NCBI GenBank assembly: GCA_015063745.1
Contig: SVTO01000028.1
Location: 1 to 35,177 of the forward strand
Direction of reading: 5' to 3'
Origin: Oscillospiraceae bacterium
GTDB lineage: Bacteria > Bacillota > Clostridia > Oscillospirales > CAG-272
Length of the DNA: 35,177 nt
This document shows, in pieces, positions 24,976 to 33,600 of the stretch; within the stretch, counting starts at the first letter, position 1, and every line of letters begins with the position of its first letter. Position numbers and translations under genes: made by a program. The notes under the pieces were generated by a model. It did not search any database, was not told where the DNA came from, and saw only the letters and a list, made by a program, of their open reading frames with translations.

Positions 24976-25778
24976 TGTCGGAGAATCTGGTTCTGTTTGA
25001 CGCTCACGCCCATTATGACGATGAGCGGTTTGAGGAGGAATTTCCCGGCGGGACTGCTGGCGTGATCGCCCATGTACACGAAAACGGTATCTGCGGCATC
25101 ATCAATATCGGTGCCAGCGTTCATTCCTCCCGTACTTCCCTTGTTCTGGCGGAGCGTTATGATTTCATTTATGCGGCGGTGGGAATCCATCCCGGCGATG
25201 CTCAGCGTATGGAAAGAGGCCATGACGAGGGTGCTCTGGCGGAAATCGAAGCCATGGCGGCCCATCCGAAAGCCGTTGCCATCGGGGAGATCGGTCTGGA
25301 TTACCATTACGATGATACGGACAAGGAAAGACAGTTCTGGTTCTTTGAGAGACAGCTGGAGCTTTCTGCCAAGCTGGACATGCCTGTGATCATTCACGAC
25401 AGAGATGCCCACGGAGATTGTTTTGACATTCTCAGACGGCATCCCGATGCTTACGGTGTGTTCCACAGCTTCAGCGGCAGTGCGGAAATGGCACGCCAGC
25501 TGACGGATATGGGCTGGTACATCTCATTCTCCGGTCCCGTAACTTACAAAAATGCCGCCAAGGTCAAGGAAGCCTGTGTAATCGTGCCGGATGACAGGAT
25601 TCTGGTGGAGACGGATGCGCCCTATCTGCCGCCCGTTCCCCATCGGGGCAAGCTGAATCATTCCGGATATATGCACTATACGGCCGAGGTGATGGCGGAG
25701 CTGCGCAATGTTACTCCCGAGGAGATTTCTGCGCTTACCATTGCCAACACAAAACGCCTGTTCCGTATTCCCGACTGA
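24975..25778 (+). CDS. tatD: TatD family metal-dependent DNase
   Basis: A 267-residue TIM-barrel hydrolase of the TatD family, metal-dependent 3'-5' DNases linked to repair and DNA turnover. Metal ligands are visible: HAH (11-13, FDAHAHYDD), Glu in GEIGLDYHYD, IIHDRDAHGD, FHSFSGS and VETDAPYLPP. The length is typical. It starts within the metG stop codon and precedes the radical SAM gene named after its linkage to tatD. The metG-tatD order is conserved in Bacillus (metS-yabD). Confidence 0.92.
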   Translation: MSENLVLFDAHAHYDDERFEEEFPGGTAGVIAHVHENGICGIINIGASVHSSRTSLVLAERYDFIYAAVGIHPGDAQRMERGHDEGALAEIEAMAAHPKAVAIGEIGLDYHYDDTDKERQFWFFERQLELSAKLDMPVIIHDRDAHGDCFDILRRHPDAYGVFHSFSGSAEMARQLTDMGWYISFSGPVTYKNAAKVKEACVIVPDDRILVETDAPYLPPVPHRGKLNHSGYMHYTAEVMAELRNVTPEEISALTIANTKRLFRIPD

Positions 25779-25823
25779 TACCGGTTTCATTTTCAATTAT
25801 TTCAATCACTCAAGAGGCTCACC

Positions 25824-26417
25824 ATGGTTTTAACTTACGTTATCAAAAACAATTTATATGTCAATATGACAAACCACTGCACCAACCGATGCGATTTCTG
25901 CATCCGGGATCACGGTACGGGTATCTTTGCACAGCTCAAGCTGGAAAAAGAGCCGACGCTGGACGAACTGCTGGCCGAACTCCGTTCCGTGAACCTGTAT
26001 AATTACAATGAAATCGTATTCTGCGGTTATGGCGAGCCGACCTGCCGTCTGTACGATGTTCTGACGCTCTGCAGATACATCCGTGAGGTTTGTGATACGC
26101 CCATCCGTATCAACACCAACGGTCACGCTTCCATGATTCTCGGAGAAGATACCGCGCCCCTGTTCAAGGGACTGGTGGATACCGTTTCCATCAGCATGAA
26201 CTCGGCCGATGCGGACACGTATTACAAGCTTTGTCATCCGAAATTCGGGGAAGATACCTATGTGGGTGTGCTGAAATTCGCCCGTGATGTCAGCCGTTAT
26301 GTTCCCTCGGTGGTGCTTACCGTAGTGGAAGGTACCATTCCGGCGGAGGATATCGAAAGATGCAGAAGCATTGCGGAAGAACTGGGTGCGGGCTTCAGAG
26401 TGCGTGAGTATGAATAA
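25824..26417 (+). CDS. TatD-associated radical SAM protein
   Basis: A 197-residue compact radical SAM protein. The cluster motif CTNRCDFC supplies Cys19, Cys23 and Cys26 for the [4Fe-4S]-SAM centre. FCGYGEPT is the SAM-binding GEP-like motif, followed by RINTNGHA and VSISMNSADADTYYKLCHP. It matches the described family of small radical SAM proteins encoded next to tatD, whose reaction is unknown. It is 45 nt after tatD and ends at a terminator. AAGAGG precedes the ATG. The neighbourhood (tatD, RNA modification enzymes) suggests a nucleic-acid related role, by inference only. Confidence 0.88.
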   Translation: MVLTYVIKNNLYVNMTNHCTNRCDFCIRDHGTGIFAQLKLEKEPTLDELLAELRSVNLYNYNEIVFCGYGEPTCRLYDVLTLCRYIREVCDTPIRINTNGHASMILGEDTAPLFKGLVDTVSISMNSADADTYYKLCHPKFGEDTYVGVLKFARDVSRYVPSVVLTVVEGTIPAEDIERCRSIAEELGAGFRVREYE

Positions 26418-26430
26418 ATTCTGAAACAGC

Positions 26431-26473
26431 AAAGGTACAGAGTGAATCGGACATCGGTTTCTCTGTACTTTTT
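26431..26473 (+). terminator. Terminator of the metG-tatD-radical SAM operon
   Basis: AAAGGTACAGAG (26431-26442) pairs with CTCTGTAC-TTT (26461-26471) with one bulge, followed by TTTTT. An inner pairing AATCG/CGGTT extends the hairpin. Confidence 0.8.
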
Positions 26474-26525
26474 GTATTTCCATGTGTGGTTCGGATGGAT
26501 CGGGGGAAGATTTACTTCTTTGGTC

Positions 26526-26554
26526 TTGACATTTATTTCTGTATGTTATACAAT
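26526..26554 (+). promoter_or_regulatory. Promoter of the ThyX-like/CDF operon
   Basis: TTGACA (26526-26531), 17 bp, TACAAT (26549-26554). An overlapping alternative -10, TATACA with an upstream TGT, would give a 15-bp spacer. About 25 nt of leader precede the start. Confidence 0.8.
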
Positions 26555-26584
26555 ATAGGAAAACTATTAAAAAGGAGTAATTAT

Positions 26585-27232
26585 ATGATAAAACTGGAAC
26601 GCACAAGCGTTATGAATTTTGAAAATGCAGTCCGCGGTGCCCGGAATCCTTTTAACAGCTGGGATCGTATGGACAGTGCATATGACGAAAACGGCAATTA
26701 TGTTCTCGGCCCTAACGATCTGAAGCTCCTGACAACCCTGTGCAAATCCGGTAGTGATGACCGCAAATTCATGCGTCAGATTTTCGTTACCGTTGATATT
26801 ACCGCACCCTTATACTGGTGGAAGGAATTCGACACCTACAAGGTAGGAACTGTTGCCAATTCTACCAGTACCATGCATAAAATTCATGCAAAAGCTTTTT
26901 CCCGTGAAGACTTCAGCTGTGACCGTATGTCCCCTGAGGCACTTGAATGTTTGGATCAGGTGATCGCTCTTCTTGAACAGAAGAGACAGGTATTTGTAGA
27001 AACCAAAGACCGTGCTGCATGGGATGATATGATTCAGCTGCTTCCCTCCAGTTATCATCAAATGCGAACCTGTACTATGAATTATGAAAATCTCGTCAAC
27101 ATATACTATGCCAGAAGATATCACAAGCTTCCGGAATGGCATGTGCTCTGTGACTGGATCCGTGCACTGCCCAATGCGGATGTACTGATCTGCAGTCTCC
27201 GGGATGAAGTGAATAAGGAGGAATCCGTTTGA
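26585..27232 (+). CDS. ThyX-like fold protein lacking the ThyX signature
   Basis: A 215-residue protein. Residues 60-100 (RKFMRQIFVTVDI, APLYWWKEFDTYKVGT, NSTSTMHKI) and the later part (PSSYHQMRTCTMNYENL, ARRYHKLPEWHVLCDWIRALP) align in pattern with FAD-dependent thymidylate synthase ThyX, whose C-terminal region has the form TMNxRxLxxFLxLR...AQxEIRxxA. The RHRxxSxNExSxRY flavin/dUMP motif is replaced by the NSTSTMHKI segment, so classical activity is doubtful. Similar proteins occur in clostridial genomes and phages as hypotheticals. AAAGGAG lies 8 nt before the ATG; an upstream extension of the frame runs through the promoter and is not used. Its stop overlaps the TTG start of the CDF gene (TTGA). 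The function is not known. Confidence 0.5.
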   Translation: MIKLERTSVMNFENAVRGARNPFNSWDRMDSAYDENGNYVLGPNDLKLLTTLCKSGSDDRKFMRQIFVTVDITAPLYWWKEFDTYKVGTVANSTSTMHKIHAKAFSREDFSCDRMSPEALECLDQVIALLEQKRQVFVETKDRAAWDDMIQLLPSSYHQMRTCTMNYENLVNIYYARRYHKLPEWHVLCDWIRALPNADVLICSLRDEVNKEESV

Positions 27233-28398
27233 CACAAACATCTGCGTCTCTCACGCAGTCCGGTAAGGTTCGTGAAGGCAAAAAGGCTGGTATCGTCGGA
27301 ATCACGGCCAATCTGATTCTATTCATCGGCAAGCTGATCATCGGGATTATTACCGGCAGTATTTCCATTCTCGGTGATGCGATCAACAATATCACCGACG
27401 CCTGCTCTTCCGTTCTGGTTCTGATCGGTTATGTCTGTGCAGAAAAGCCCGCGGATAAGGAACACCCTTACGGACACGCGCGGATGGAATATCTCTGCAG
27501 TCTGATCATTTCCATTATCATTACCGTACTGGGGATTGAACTCTTCACCAATGCGGTAAAAGCCCTGATTCATCCCGGTGATGCGGTGGTTTATTCTCCG
27601 GTGGTGCTGGTCATCATGATCGGGGCCATACTGGTGAAAAGCGGGCTGGCTGTTTATTACAACCATGTGGGCAAAAAGATCGGTTCCCCTTCCCTGCGCG
27701 CTTCCGCTATGGACAGTATCGGCGATGTCTGCGCTACGGCTGCGGTGATCGTTGGTATATTCCTTACACCGGTTTTCGGTCCCCGTACGGACGGTGTGCT
27801 GGGTCTTGGTATTGCGATATACATTCTGGTTATGGGATTTCTGTTGATCAAGGAATCCGTTGATACGCTGCTGGGTACGGCACCGGATACGGAACTGGTC
27901 AAGAAAATCATCGCACGGCTGAAGAGCTATGACGGTGTACTGGGTATTCACGATCTGGTGATCCACAATTACGGTGTGGACCGGTATTTTGCCACGGTGC
28001 ATCTGGAAATGGCGGCAGATCGGGATATTATGCAGTCCCATGATATTATCGACAATATTGAAGTGGATTTTTCCGAAAACATGGGTATTCACATGGTGGT
28101 ACATTTTGACCCCGTATGTCAGGATGACGAAAGAGTGACGGATCTGCGGAACAAGGTGCAGGCCATTGCTGCTGAAGTGGCGGCAGAGTTTTCTTCCCCC
28201 ATTTCCATGCACGATTTCCGGACCGTTTTCGGTCACACCCACACAAATCTGATCTTCGATATTGCCGTATCCCACGATATGCCGCTGACGGATACGGAAC
28301 TGGTACAGCAGATGCGCGACGAAATCCGCCGTCAGCTGGGGGATCATTACAACACAGTGATCACCATTGACCGGGATTATACGACCAATCGGTATTGA
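27229..28398 (+). CDS. CDF family divalent metal efflux transporter
   Basis: A 389-residue cation diffusion facilitator, a proton-coupled metal exporter in the cytoplasmic membrane. It has about six membrane spans to residue 210, then the cytoplasmic ferredoxin-like domain (about 215-300) and an extra C-terminal region of about 80 residues. The transport site is formed by Asn53 and Asp57 in span 2 (DAINNITDACSS) and Asp162 and Asp166 in span 5 (MDSIGD). An N-D-D-D set is the pattern I recall for Mn2+ exporters such as MntE rather than the His-containing zinc type; this is an inference. The start is a TTG overlapping the preceding stop, with AGGAGG 7 nt upstream. A terminator follows. Confidence 0.9.
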   Translation: MTQTSASLTQSGKVREGKKAGIVGITANLILFIGKLIIGIITGSISILGDAINNITDACSSVLVLIGYVCAEKPADKEHPYGHARMEYLCSLIISIIITVLGIELFTNAVKALIHPGDAVVYSPVVLVIMIGAILVKSGLAVYYNHVGKKIGSPSLRASAMDSIGDVCATAAVIVGIFLTPVFGPRTDGVLGLGIAIYILVMGFLLIKESVDTLLGTAPDTELVKKIIARLKSYDGVLGIHDLVIHNYGVDRYFATVHLEMAADRDIMQSHDIIDNIEVDFSENMGIHMVVHFDPVCQDDERVTDLRNKVQAIAAEVAAEFSSPISMHDFRTVFGHTHTNLIFDIAVSHDMPLTDTELVQQMRDEIRRQLGDHYNTVITIDRDYTTNRY

Positions 28399-28402
28399 CA
28401 AA

Positions 28403-28445
28403 AAAACGTAATGCTTCGGACTTTCCGCCTGCAGCATTACGTTTT
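28403..28445. terminator. Bidirectional terminator
   Basis: AAAACGTAATGCT (28403-28415) pairs perfectly with AGCATTACGTTTT (28433-28445). A run of A's lies on the left and T's on the right, so it can end both the CDF transcript and the convergent DUF1015 transcript. Confidence 0.85.
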
Positions 28446-28459
28446 CTTTATATACGGTT

Positions 28460-29683
28460 TTATCGGATCACACGGGCTTCCAGATAGTAACGCTTGCTCT
28501 TGGCTTCACCCATGGAGAAGGTTTTCCGCGGCAGAGTTCCGTGGGCATCCACATAGGGGAACAGCTCACCCTTGTCCATACCGTCGAACAGGAAGCCTAC
28601 GGTATTTTCATTTTCTGCCAGCTGACGGAGGGTGTCGTCGCCGTGGATATAGTCACAGGTTACACCGGGGTGGGCGGCACAGTAGGCATCGATGAAATTC
28701 TGCAGGGTTCCCACGGTCAGGGCATGGGTGGGGGAGGTAAAGGCGATATCCTTCGTTTGGCCGTCTGCGATAACGTGGATTTTCTGTTCGCCGGCATCTC
28801 CGGTAACAGCGGTCAGTTCTCTCAGCACATCGGCTGGATCACAGTTTATGAGCAGACGGTAGATCGGCTCGAATACCAGGGATTCGTCTTCCAGAGAAGT
28901 GATTTCGCACAGTGCCCAGCGTGCGGGGTGATCCTTCACGGCATCGGCACCGTGTGCGGCTTTCAGATTCTCGTAGTGGGCTTTTGCGGCGGCCAGGGAA
29001 TGATTGCCGTCCCCCATGGCATAGACGACTCCGCCGGCGTTTTCTGCCTCGTAGGCGGCAATCAGTTCCATCAAGGCATCCAGTTTTTCATCTTTGACCG
29101 CGTATCCGTGTACGTGGCCGCCGCCCAGCATCAGGTCGAAATCGTACAATGTGTCCATGGCATCCTTTTCAGCGGCCAGTGCGGGAAAGAGTTTCTTTTT
29201 GTCTTCGATCAGGATCAGGATATGGGGCAGCTCAATGGCGGCTTCGGAACGTACCTTGCAGCGGGGCGGGATTCTTTCCAGTACCGTTGCTTCGGTGGCA
29301 CGGATGGGAGAAGCGGAGTCCTTTGCATAGCTGTAGGCCTCCAGATCCAGTTTGCCCACAATACCGTGACGCACGCTTCCGTCGGGAAGGGTCCTTTCCA
29401 GATATACGATGCCGTCGAAGGGGATCATGCCCTTGCCGTCGAAGTTTTCCATATTGGTACGGATCTTCGCATTATGGGCAGCTTCCTTTTCAGTGGTCAG
29501 GTATGCTTCCGGCAGAATATAGCCGTACGCGGAAGGGAATGTGCCGACAAAGGATGCACATTCGTTCCAATAGGACATTTCGGAAGTAAACTGGTCACAG
29601 GCAATAACAGCCCATCTTTCGGCATTATCCTTCTGCGGTATCAGCATTTCCGCCGGTGTGAAAATCGTTTTGTATGTATGCAT
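28460..29683 (-). CDS. DUF1015 family protein
   Basis: A 407-residue DUF1015 protein. Diagnostic segments are VIACDQFTSEMSYW near residue 26-39, SPIRATEATVLERIPPR in the middle, HGYAVKD and YAMGDGNHSLAAAKAHYE. The family is common in Clostridia and other anaerobes; its function is not established, though the GDGNHS motif suggests a nucleotide- or ParB/sulfiredoxin-like catalytic site in some annotations. No signal peptide is present. It is monocistronic, with a perfect promoter and a convergent terminator. GGGAGG lies 7 nt before the ATG. Confidence 0.85.
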   Translation of the reverse strand: MHTYKTIFTPAEMLIPQKDNAERWAVIACDQFTSEMSYWNECASFVGTFPSAYGYILPEAYLTTEKEAAHNAKIRTNMENFDGKGMIPFDGIVYLERTLPDGSVRHGIVGKLDLEAYSYAKDSASPIRATEATVLERIPPRCKVRSEAAIELPHILILIEDKKKLFPALAAEKDAMDTLYDFDLMLGGGHVHGYAVKDEKLDALMELIAAYEAENAGGVVYAMGDGNHSLAAAKAHYENLKAAHGADAVKDHPARWALCEITSLEDESLVFEPIYRLLINCDPADVLRELTAVTGDAGEQKIHVIADGQTKDIAFTSPTHALTVGTLQNFIDAYCAAHPGVTCDYIHGDDTLRQLAENENTVGFLFDGMDKGELFPYVDAHGTLPRKTFSMGEAKSKRYYLEARVIR

Positions 29684-29717
29684 TTTTATCCTCCCGGACT
29701 TTCGGTTTGTTTATAAT

Positions 29718-29746
29718 ATTATATCCTTTTTCTCTTCGTATGTCAA
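29718..29746 (-). promoter_or_regulatory. Consensus promoter of the DUF1015 gene
   Basis: On the minus strand TTGACA (29741-29746), exactly 17 bp, TATAAT (29718-29723): a perfect sigma-A promoter without an extended -10. Confidence 0.9.
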
Positions 29747-29781
29747 CCGTCTCTTTTTTCTTTTTACCGTCAGAAGCCTTA

Positions 29782-29820
29782 TGTGAACAGTTATTTCACA
29801 CAATAAACCAAAACTTCACA
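29782..29820. repeat. TGTGAA/TTCACA motifs between DUF1015 and spoVG
   Basis: TGTGAA (29782-29787) faces TTCACA (29795-29800) across 7 nt, and a second TTCACA follows at 29815-29820, 20 nt after the first. They lie upstream of both divergent promoters. They resemble half-sites of CRP/FNR or Rex type regulators, but the spacing is not canonical. Confidence 0.3.
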
Positions 29821-29877
29821 AAACCATCAGATAACTCCAAAAAAAATATTACACTTACTTCAAAAACTATTGAATTA

Positions 29878-29905
29878 TTGCCACAATTTTAGTGTATACT
29901 ATATA
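29878..29905 (+). promoter_or_regulatory. Candidate spoVG promoter
   Basis: TTGCCA (29878-29883), 16 bp, TATATA (29900-29905). It predicts a leader of about 150 nt. I could not see a clear sigma-H-type promoter as known for Bacillus spoVG. The whole gap 29684-30061 (378 nt) is A/T-rich and holds this, the DUF1015 promoter and the TTCACA motifs, but no gene. Confidence 0.4.
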
Positions 29906-30061
29906 CGTAAATATTACCTGACCGAATTGACATCTGGGTGTTAACGTTTTTTGTTCCCTCTGATGAGCATAAGATTTATCGACAATACAGTAGTGGTACG
30001 GTAGAAATCTTTTCATATGATCAGCGAGCGTATTCGACAACGTCCGCTTAATGGAGGAAAT

Positions 30062-30373
30062 ATGGTTATCACCGATATTAAAGTAAGAAAGCTCTTTTCC
30101 GACGGTCCCATGAAGGCGATCGTATCGGTTACGTTCGACGGACAGCTTGCGCTGCATGACATCAAGGTCATCAGTGTAAGAGACAAGAATTTCATCGTAA
30201 TGCCCAGCCGCAAGAATCCCGACGGTACCTACAGAGATATCGCCCATCCCATCAATGCGGACTTCCGTGCTGAAATGGAAGAAATGGTTCTGGCTGCTTA
30301 TGAAGAAGAACTGGCTAAGGCAGAAGCCGAGGGGGCTTATGCGGATGCGGAACCGTCCTACGAAAACGTTTGA
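30062..30373 (+). CDS. spoVG: Septation/regulatory protein SpoVG
   Basis: A 103-residue SpoVG, a small nucleic-acid binding regulator affecting septation, sporulation and surface-factor expression in Firmicutes. It starts with VITDIKVRKLFSDGPMKAIVSVTFD and has FIVMPSRKNPDGTYRDIAHPIN, which is the family signature. The acidic C-terminal tail (EEELAKAEAEGAYADAE) is variable in the family. I chose the ATG at 30062, with GGAGG 4 nt upstream; an in-frame ATG 15 codons earlier has no site. It has a long leader and its own terminator. Confidence 0.95.
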   Translation: MVITDIKVRKLFSDGPMKAIVSVTFDGQLALHDIKVISVRDKNFIVMPSRKNPDGTYRDIAHPINADFRAEMEEMVLAAYEEELAKAEAEGAYADAEPSYENV

Positions 30374-30397
30374 TTCCCGTTTTTATAATAAAGCCTG

Positions 30398-30429
30398 GCT
30401 GTACGTTTTTGCGTACAGCTTTCTTTTTT
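30398..30429 (+). terminator. Terminator of spoVG
   Basis: GCTGTACG (30398-30405) pairs with CGTACAGC (30412-30419), followed by TTTCTTTTTT. Confidence 0.88.
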
Positions 30430-30553
30430 CCGGACTGCTTATGTATATTCGGTATTTCGGTGTGAAATGACGAAAAAATAGTACAAAAATTTTTCTGCAT
30501 TTCTCTTCCCTTCTATGCAAAAGACAGGAATTGCAAAAATTCTCGAAAAAGAC

Positions 30554-30582
30554 TTTATTTTGCTGAAAAAACATGTTATAAT
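30554..30582 (+). promoter_or_regulatory. Promoter of the carB-dapF gene
   Basis: TATAAT (30577-30582) preceded by TGT (extended -10), with a weak -35 TTTATT (30554-30559) 17 bp upstream. It predicts a leader of about 80 nt. Confidence 0.65.
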
Positions 30583-30593
30583 ATTACGATACT

Positions 30594-30636
30594 AAAATTG
30601 GGTAATTAGGGTCTGTCCGTGATCCTGCCCGGTTTT
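30594..30636 (+). other. Leader stem-loop before carB-dapF
   Basis: AAAATTGGG (30594-30602) can pair with CCCGGTTTT (30628-30636) as 9 bp with two G-U pairs, and an inner GGGTC/GATCC pair of 5 bp fits within. No T-run follows, so it is not a terminator. I did not recognise a PyrR-type attenuator. It may affect RNA stability or translation; weak evidence. Confidence 0.3.
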
Positions 30637-30670
30637 GGAAGAATAATTCATACATATCGGGGGAGTTATT

Positions 30671-33600
30671 ATGCCAAAAGATACAAGTATTAAAAAAGTA
30701 TTGCTTATCGGCTCCGGCCCTATCGTCATCGGACAGGCGGCTGAGTTCGACTATGCCGGAACGCAGGCAGCCAAAACCTTGCGTGACGAAGGAATTGAAG
30801 TGGTACTGGTAAATTCCAACCCCGCTACCATTATGACCGACTGCGCTATGGCAGATAAGATTTATCTGGAACCGCTGACGGCTGAAGTGGTAAAGCGTAT
30901 TATTAAAGAAGAAAAACCCGACAGTCTGCTGGGTACCCTGGGCGGTCAGACAGGTCTGAACCTGTCCATGCAGCTGGAAAAGGAAGGTTTTCTGAAGGAA
31001 CACGGCGTACGGCTTCTGGGTGTTGCTACCGACACCATTGACCGTGCGGAAGACCGTCAGCTTTTCAAGGATACCATGGAAAAGATCGGTCAGCCCGTTA
31101 TCCCTTCCGATATCACCACCACCATTGACGGTGCTCTGGCTCTGGCGGACAAGCTGGGCTATCCCGTTATCGTTCGTCCCGCGTTTACCCTCGGCGGTAC
31201 CGGCGGCGGTATTGCTGCCAACAAGGACGAGCTCTACACCATTGCGGAAAGCGGTATTGCTGCTTCTCCCATTCATCAGATCCTCATTGAAAAATGTGTT
31301 TCCGGCTGGAAAGAAATTGAATTTGAGGTTATGCGCGATGCTGCCGGCAATCTGATTACCATCTGCTCCATGGAAAACCTGGACCCCGTTGGTATTCACA
31401 CCGGTGACAGTATTGTTGCGGCTCCCGCTCTGACTCTTGCCAGCAAGGAATACAATATGCTCAGCTCTGCGGCTCTGGCCATCATTGACGAGCTGAAAAT
31501 CACCGGCGGATGCAACGTTCAGTTCGCTCTCGATCCCAACAGCTTTGAATATGCTGTAATCGAAGTTAACCCCCGTGTTTCCCGTTCCTCTGCGCTGGCC
31601 TCCAAGGCTACCGGTTATCCGATCGCCAAGGTTGCCGCAAAGATCGCCATCGGTTACACGCTGGACGAAATTCCCAACCTGGTTACCGGTACCACCATGG
31701 CTTGCTTCGAGCCTTCCGTTGACTATGTGGTTGTTAAGTTCCCCCGCTGGCCCTTTGACAAATTTGTATATGCAAACCGTAAGCTCGGTACACAGATGAA
31801 GGCTACCGGTGAAGTTATGGCCATCGGCTCCAATTTCGAAATGGCGCTGATGAAGGCTGTACGCGGTGCCGAAGTCGGTGTGGACAGCCTGAGCCACGAA
31901 AGATACAAGGAACGTCCGGATGCAGAACTGGCTTCCCTGATCGCCGAACAGTCCGACGAACGTATCTTCTTCGTATATGAAGCACTCCGCCGTCATGTTA
32001 TGACCTGCGAGGAGCTTCATGAGCTGACCATGATCGATATGTGGTTTCTCACCAAGATCCGCAATCTGGCGGAAATGGAACTGCGTCTCGGCCGTGAAGA
32101 GCTGACGGAAGATCTGTACCGCGAAGCCAAGTTCATGGGCTTCCCCGACAAGACCATCATCCGTATGTCCGGCGTGGATTCCCTGCCCTGGCATATGTAT
32201 GCGTCCTACAAGACGGTAGACACCTGTGCGGCTGAGTTCCGTGCGGCTACTCCTTACTTCTACTCTTCCTACGATGCAGATGACGAAGCAGCTCCCTATA
32301 TTGCGGAACACAACACCAGTTCCAAGGGTACTGTAATGGTTGTCGGTTCCGGTCCCATCCGTATCGGTCAGGGTATTGAGTTCGACTACGCTTCCGTACA
32401 CTGCGTTTGGGCGCTGAAGAAGGCGGGTTATGATGTTATCATCGTCAACAACAACCCCGAAACCGTATCCACCGACTTTGATACAGCGGACAGACTGTAC
32501 TTCGAGCCTCTGACGCCCGAAGATGTGGAAAACATCATCCGCATTGAAAAGCCCGTTGGGGCTGTGGTTGCTTTCGGCGGTCAGACCGCTATCAAGCTGA
32601 CCCGGTTCATTGACAAAGCCGGCGTAAAGATTCTGGGTACTTCCCCCGACATGATCGACTGCGCCGAAGACAGAGAACGCTTCGAAGAACTGCTGAACCG
32701 TTTTGACATCAAGCGTGCCATCGGTGAAACCGTTATGACCTGCGACGAAGCGCTGGATGCCGCCAACCGCATCGGTTATCCCGTTCTGGTTCGTCCCTCC
32801 TACGTGCTGGGCGGTCAGAACATGATCATTGCTTACACCGATGCCGATATCCGTGAATACATGGGTATCATTCTGGCACAGGGTATTGAAAACCCCGTTC
32901 TGATCGACAAATATCTGATGGGTATTGAGCTGGAAGTTGACGCGATCTGTGACGGCGAGGATATTCTGATTCCCGGTATCATGGAACACGTAGAACGTAC
33001 CGGTGTACATTCCGGTGACTCCATTGCCGTTTATCCCGCCCAGAACGTGGATGACAGCATGCGTGACTACATTGTGCAGCACACCAGAGATCTGGCGCTG
33101 GCACTGGAAACCAAGGGTCTTATCAACATTCAGTACCTGATCTATCAGGGTGGTTTGTATGTAATCGAAGTAAACCCCCGTTCCTCCCGTACCGTTCCCT
33201 ACATCAGCAAAGTTACCGGTATTCCCATGGTGGATATCGCGCTGCGCTGCATGCTGGGTGAAAAGCTGAAGGATATGGAATTCGGCACCGGCCTCTTCCC
33301 CAACACGCCTTATGTGGCTGTTAAGGTTCCCGTATTCTCCTTTGAAAAGCTCTCCGGTGTGGATACCCACCTCGGTCCCGAAATGAAGTCCACCGGTGAA
33401 GTACTCGGTCTGGCAGGTACCTTCGATGAAGCTCTGTACAAGGGTCTGAAGGCAGCCGGATACAAGCTGGGGGCAAAGGGCGGCGTATTTATCACCGTTC
33501 GTGACACCGACAAGAGCGAAATCGGCGGTGTTGCCAAGAAGTTCGAAGATCTGGGCTTCCGCATTTATGCTACCGCAAGAACCGGCGAAACCCTGCGCAA

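Noticed and set aside
29874-30060. Possible small RNA or riboswitch in the long spoVG leader
   Set aside because: No strong stem or known aptamer pattern could be identified by eye.
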